From: JBGPYM01 sp041493205
GTDB lineage: Bacteria > Bacteroidota > Ignavibacteria > UBA10030 > UBA6906
DNA length: 8,793 bases
Direction: 5' to 3'
Assembly (NCBI GenBank): GCA_041493205.1
Contig: JBGPYM010000125.1
Coordinates: 1-8,793, forward strand
Shown: piece by piece, positions 6,199 through 8,793 of the stretch
Numbering within the stretch: the stretch's first letter is position 1
Layout of the letters: each line of letters opens with the position of its first letter
Notes under the pieces: model-generated
Databases searched by the model: none
Seen by the model: the letters and a program-made list of their open reading frames with translations, nothing else
What the model was told of the DNA's origin: nothing
Translations under genes and position numbers: made by a program

Positions 6199-7647
6199 TC
6201 AACCGATCCTTGCAAGTGCTGCATTCACTCTCTTGATCGTTTCGTCCTTCCCCAGTATGCTGAGGAGGTCGTAAAGTCCGGGACCGCTTCCCGTTCCCGA
6301 GACTGCAAGCCGGAGCGGATGTATCAGGTCGCCGTTCTGGAGCTTGAGCGATTCCGCCGTTCGCTGGAGCGCATCCTCGAACTCCTTTTGTCCGGAATTT
6401 TCCAGTCGCGAAAACTCCTCGGCAAGTGCCTTGAGGTGCGAAGAAGTCTCGGGCTTCCAACGCTTCTTCACCGTCGGGGGATCGTATGCTGAGGGGGGTG
6501 CAAAAAAGTACGGACTATTGTCGATAAGTTCCCTGACAAACGTCACGCGTTCCCGCATTGCGTTGATCACGCGAAGCAGGTATGCATCGTCGTATGTGTT
6601 GCCGGCAAACGGTGAGTCGCGCAGGCTCTCCCTCAGCAGGGCGAAGAGCTCGGCATCCGGCTTTCGCTTCAGGTACTGGAAGTTGAGCCAGTTGAGCTTG
6701 TCGAGGTTGAAGACCGCGCCTGATTTGCCGACCCTTTCCAGCGTAAATTCACGAACGAGCTCGTCCAGAGTGAACATCTCCCGCTCATCTCCCGGATTCC
6801 AGCCGAGAAACGCGACGAAGTTCACGAGAGCTTCGGGGAGAAACCCCTTCTTCTTGTAATCCTCGACCGCCACGTCCCCCTGCCGCTTGCTCAGTTTCGA
6901 TTTGTCGGGGTTGAGCAACAGGGGAAGGTGTGCGAACTGCGGCATCTCCCACCCGAAGAACGTGTACAACAGCACATGCTTGGGAGTGCTCGAGAGCCAT
7001 TCCTCGCCCCGGATGACGTGGGTGATCCCCATGAGGTGGTCATCCACCACGTTTGCAAGGTGGTATGTCGGGTACCCGTCTGATTTCAGGAGGACCTGGT
7101 CGTCGATCTGCGTCGAAGCAAATTCCACCCTGCCGCGGACGATGTCGTCGAAAGCCACCGTGGGCTGATCGGGGACCATCATCCGGACGACCGAAGGGAG
7201 CCCGGCGTCGAGCTTGGCCTTTACATCAGCCGGAGCAAGGCGGAGCGCTCTCCGGTCGTATTTCGGTGTAAGCTTTTCCTTCTCCTGCGCCTTCCGCATC
7301 GCATCGAGCTCTTCCGGGGTGTCGAAGGCGTAATACGCAGCACCGGATTTCACGAGCTGCGCGGCATGTTCCTGGTAGAGGGCCAGCCGCTCCGACTGAA
7401 CGAACGGTCCGGCCGTCCCGCCCTTTTCCGGTCCCTCGTCGTATTCAATGCCGGCCCACCGGAGGGTCTGGACAAGGTTCTCCACCGCCCCCTCAACGTA
7501 GCGTGCCCGGTCGGTATCCTCGATGCGGAGAATAAAGACGCCGTTGTGCCTGCGCGCAAACAAGTAATTGTAGAGGGCAGTGCGGAGACCGCCGACATGC
7601 AGGTAACCGGTGGGACTTGGAGCAAAGCGGACGCGAACCTGGGACAA
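6199..7647 (-). CDS. gltX: Glutamyl-tRNA synthetase
   Basis: Class I synthetase that charges tRNA-Glu with glutamate; cytoplasmic. The 482 residues show RFAPSPTGYLHVGGLRTALY (7-26) with the HVGG form of HIGH (17-20), FILRIEDTDRARY (38-50), YPTYHLANVVDDHLMGITHV (192-211), GEEWLSSTPKH (214-224) and KLSKRQGD (251-258), the KMSKS loop. The helical anticodon-binding domain fills the C-terminal third, ending GPGLYDLLSILGKDE. The zinc-binding Cys set seen in E. coli GluRS is absent; indeed the protein has no cysteine at all. The start is a TTG at 7647, the only sensible one: an in-frame stop lies eight codons upstream, the family sequence begins two to four residues later, and GGAAAGG stands 5 nt before it. 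With a dedicated GlnRS encoded next, a discriminating (tRNA-Glu only) enzyme is expected, but that is inference. Confidence 0.97.
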   Translation of the reverse strand: MSQVRVRFAPSPTGYLHVGGLRTALYNYLFARRHNGVFILRIEDTDRARYVEGAVENLVQTLRWAGIEYDEGPEKGGTAGPFVQSERLALYQEHAAQLVKSGAAYYAFDTPEELDAMRKAQEKEKLTPKYDRRALRLAPADVKAKLDAGLPSVVRMMVPDQPTVAFDDIVRGRVEFASTQIDDQVLLKSDGYPTYHLANVVDDHLMGITHVIRGEEWLSSTPKHVLLYTFFGWEMPQFAHLPLLLNPDKSKLSKRQGDVAVEDYKKKGFLPEALVNFVAFLGWNPGDEREMFTLDELVREFTLERVGKSGAVFNLDKLNWLNFQYLKRKPDAELFALLRESLRDSPFAGNTYDDAYLLRVINAMRERVTFVRELIDNSPYFFAPPSAYDPPTVKKRWKPETSSHLKALAEEFSRLENSGQKEFEDALQRTAESLKLQNGDLIHPLRLAVSGTGSGPGLYDLLSILGKDETIKRVNAALARIG

Positions 7648-7690
7648 TGCGGCCTTTCCAATCGTGTGTCACGACGTGCCAATTGTCCCA
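7640..7690. repeat. 9-bp perfect inverted repeat flanking the gltX leader
   Basis: Plus-strand TGGGACAAT (7640-7648) is mirrored by ATTGTCCCA (7682-7690), with a 33-nt spacer. Arm centres are 42 bp apart, about four helical turns. One arm covers the gltX TTG start codon and the other abuts and slightly overlaps the -10 element. It could be a paired operator or, in a longer transcript, a stem hiding the start codon. A chance origin is possible. Confidence 0.35.
7653..7659 (-). promoter_or_regulatory. Ribosome binding site that fixes the TTG start of gltX
   Basis: GGAAAGG on the minus strand, 5 nt before TTG at 7647. It supports the unusual start codon, and no in-frame ATG or GTG lies between the upstream stop and this point. 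It sits in the spacer of the 9-bp inverted repeat at 7640-7690. Confidence 0.5.
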
Positions 7691-7718
7691 ATATAGCAGG
7701 ATTCAGGCCGAATTGCCA
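7690..7718 (-). promoter_or_regulatory. Extended -10 promoter candidate for gltX-glnS
   Basis: Minus-strand TGCTATATT places an extended -10 TGn before TATATT (7690-7695). Seventeen nt upstream is TGGCAA (7713-7718), only 3/6 to the -35 consensus, a weakness that an extended -10 can offset. Expected start near 7683 gives a leader of about 36 nt. The same TATATT hexamer is used in the asnS and folB promoter candidates. Confidence 0.45.
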
Positions 7719-7723
7719 CCAAA

Positions 7724-7760
7724 GGGGCGCCTGCGCACGTTAAGGTGCGCCGGCGTCCCC
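7724..7760 (-). terminator. Long GC-rich hairpin followed by TTT, probable terminator of the beta-propeller gene
   Basis: On the plus strand GGGGCGCC (7724-7731) pairs with GGCG-T-CCCC (7752-7760, one bulged T). Across a 1x1 mismatch GCGCAC (7733-7738) pairs with GTGCGC (7745-7750) around a 6-nt loop: 14 base pairs in all. Read on the minus strand the stem is followed by TTTGG, a short U run. It lies about 97 nt after the stop of the upstream gene and directly before the gltX promoter, as expected for a transcript end that insulates gltX. Confidence 0.5.
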
Positions 7761-7767
7761 CGTCCTC

Positions 7768-7782
7768 TCCGCCTCTGGCGGA
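7768..7782. repeat. Short perfect hairpin TCCGCC-TCT-GGCGGA
   Basis: Six-base-pair stem with a 3-nt loop. The core (CCGCC/GGCGG) resembles that of the hairpin at 7794-7814, so the two may be members of one palindromic repeat family. No U tract follows on either strand. Confidence 0.5.
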
Positions 7783-7793
7783 CAGACGAGGCT

Positions 7794-7814
7794 CGTCCCG
7801 CCGGAGGCGGGACG
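7794..7814. repeat. Perfect 9-bp palindromic hairpin CGTCCCGCC-GGA-GGCGGGACG
   Basis: Nine perfect base pairs with a 3-nt loop, the cleanest inverted repeat in the window. Together with 7768-7782 it forms a REP-like pair separated by GACGAGGCTCGT-type sequence that is itself partly palindromic (ACGAG-G-CTCGT, 7786-7796). It may act as a bidirectional transcript end or be a dispersed repeat; genome copy number would decide. Confidence 0.55.
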
Positions 7815-7836
7815 GCCGCCGGTGGCTCTTCAGTGG

Positions 7837-7857
7837 GGGCGAAACGGTTGGTCGCCC
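7837..7857 (-). repeat. Hairpin at the stop codon of the beta-propeller gene
   Basis: GGGCGA (7837-7842) and TCGCCC (7852-7857) form a 6-bp stem with a 9-nt loop that begins at the last base of the TAG stop. No U tract follows on the minus strand (CCACTGAAG). It may protect the 3' end of the message, or be chance. The remaining bases between here and 7815 (GC-rich, no reading frame) show nothing further. Confidence 0.3.
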
Positions 7858-8793
7858 TATCTCTTGAATGCAAATGAGCCCGGGATCAGCCCCGCGTCGA
7901 ATTGGTTTCTCAATTGCCCGTTCGGCGCATACACGTACACGGTCCCCGGCTGGACGTATGTCTTCGGGTCGCTGAGATACACGTCCCCTGATGCCGCCTC
8001 GACGCCCACGCTGTAATATGTTCCAGGCTTGAATGTCCCGGTGACGCTGCGTGCGCGCGTATCCACCCGGAGTACCTCGGTTCCTGAAGCGACGTACCCG
8101 ATACCGTCGAGCCCGATGGCGATATCCATCGCATGACCGCCGATATACACCGAATCCGTTACCATATCCGTGGAGGGATCGATCACCACGATCTTTGCCG
8201 GCGTATCGTCCGTCGGGTCACTGAAGTCGCCGTACGATCCCGCACAGACCACAAAAACCAGGCCGCCGGGCGTGAGCTGCACGCCGTTTGGATTGTCGGC
8301 GACGGTGAGGGTCCGGATGACGCTCATCGTTGAAAGTGAAATGACCGACACCGTGCGACCGAGCCCGAATCCGGAATTCGCGACGTACGCTTTTCCGTCT
8401 GTGATGGCAATCCCTTCCGGATTCGCGCCCACCGCAATCGATCCGGTGACTGCGCGGGCTGCCAGGTTGACCTTGAGGACGGCATTGCCGTACAGGTCTG
8501 TCACCAGGGCAAGGGAATCGTTCACAAACGCCATGCGACGGGGACTCGATCCCGGACCGGTCGGGATTGTCGCGACGTTGAGGTTTGTGCGGAGATCGAT
8601 GACCTCGATTTTCTGTGAGTTGTTGACGATGACATACCCTTCATTCCCGCGCAGCGTCATTCCCGCGGCAACGTCGCCGAGATCCTTCCCGTTGACGGCG
8701 TGGAAGACGTCGTTATAGACATGAAACGATTCCAGATCATAGTATGAAAGCGAAGCGTTCCCGCGTCCGAAGTTTCCTTCGTTGATGATGTAG
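7857..8793 (-). CDS. YncE/DUF5074-like seven-bladed beta-propeller surface protein, 3' part (start outside window)
   Basis: The frame is open to the window edge: 311 residues are visible and the beginning is missing. An in-frame ATG at 8660 is internal, because coding-like sequence continues upstream (YIINEGNFGRGNASLSYYDL, visible residues 1-20, then NDVFHAVNGKDLGDVAAGM). That opening is typical of secreted YncE/DUF5074 proteins of Bacteroidota and relatives. About six YVTN/NHL-like repeats of some 40 residues follow, for example KIEVIDLRTNLNVATIPTGP, AVLKVNLAARAVTGSIAVGA, TVSVISLSTMSVIRTLTVAD, KIVVIDPSTDMVTDSVYIGG and EVLRVDTRARSVTGTFKPGT. A likely insertion loop is GSYGDFSDPTDDTP. The signal peptide would lie outside. 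The C-terminus ends in SFAFKR with no sorting domain. Such proteins are presumed extracellular binding or scaffold proteins; some lie beside TonB-dependent receptor genes, which cannot be checked here. Ligand unknown. Transcription probably ends at the hairpins below it, separate from gltX. Confidence 0.85.
   Translation of the reverse strand, partial: YIINEGNFGRGNASLSYYDLESFHVYNDVFHAVNGKDLGDVAAGMTLRGNEGYVIVNNSQKIEVIDLRTNLNVATIPTGPGSSPRRMAFVNDSLALVTDLYGNAVLKVNLAARAVTGSIAVGANPEGIAITDGKAYVANSGFGLGRTVSVISLSTMSVIRTLTVADNPNGVQLTPGGLVFVVCAGSYGDFSDPTDDTPAKIVVIDPSTDMVTDSVYIGGHAMDIAIGLDGIGYVASGTEVLRVDTRARSVTGTFKPGTYYSVGVEAASGDVYLSDPKTYVQPGTVYVYAPNGQLRNQFDAGLIPGSFAFKR

Noticed and set aside
7648..7690. 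T-box or amino-acid leader before gltX-glnS
   Set aside because: The leader from the predicted start is about 36 nt; there is no T-box core sequence and no leader peptide with Glu or Gln runs.
7724..7814. CRISPR or attachment-site reading of the repeated palindromes before gltX
   Set aside because: There is no direct repeat with regular spacers, no cas or integrase gene and no tRNA gene; the units are hairpins of different length.
8170..8718. Plus-strand 182-codon frame antisense to the beta-propeller gene
   Set aside because: The minus-strand frame has clear repeated YVTN-like blades and is open to the window edge; the antisense frame has none.

Overview
All nine genes in this window lie on the minus strand, and almost all of the DNA is coding. 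The sequence is GC-rich. I read it as a chromosomal housekeeping segment of a Gram-negative bacterium, probably of the Bacteroidota/Chlorobiota/Ignavibacteriota (FCB) group. The reasons, recalled from family knowledge rather than searched, are: a folB-folK-deoxynucleoside kinase order, a very small membrane protein with an acidic Pro-rich tail, a GT9 (LPS-type) glycosyltransferase, a GlnRS beside a GluRS, and a YncE/DUF5074-like surface beta-propeller opening with an 'NEGNFG' motif. The exact phylum cannot be fixed from this sequence alone.

In the direction of transcription (high to low coordinates) the layout is as follows. (1) 8793-7857: the 3' part of a secreted or surface beta-propeller gene whose start lies beyond the window. 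(2) 7856-7648: the longest non-coding gap (209 nt), holding four hairpin-forming inverted repeats and then a promoter candidate. (3) gltX and glnS, 4 nt apart, encoding glutamyl- and glutaminyl-tRNA synthetases. (4) A compact 70-nt gap with a GC-rich hairpin and a TTGATT-N17-TATATT promoter. (5) A tightly packed six-gene run, folB-folK-dnk-small membrane protein-GT9-nadA, with ATGA overlaps at folB/folK and at GT9/nadA. (6) An 82-nt gap with a second TTGA-type N17 promoter ending in TATATT. (7) The 5' part of asnS, cut by the window edge.

The genes fall into a translation module (gltX-glnS, with asnS nearby) and a cofactor/nucleotide module: dihydroneopterin aldolase and HPPK for folate, a deoxynucleoside salvage kinase, and quinolinate synthase for NAD. 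The cofactor module also carries an envelope glycosyltransferase and an unknown 77-residue membrane protein. Having GlnRS and AsnRS together suggests that Gln-tRNA and Asn-tRNA are charged directly.

I did not find a convincing novel multi-gene system (no defence, mobile, CRISPR or biosynthetic cluster). What deserves a second look is mostly non-coding: the hairpin cluster upstream of gltX, a 9-bp inverted repeat with one arm covering the gltX start codon, and one promoter type in front of three transcription units. Among the proteins, the small membrane protein in the folate/NAD operon is the main unknown. Two genes (asnS and the beta-propeller gene) run off the window edges and are longer than a search for complete reading frames would show.
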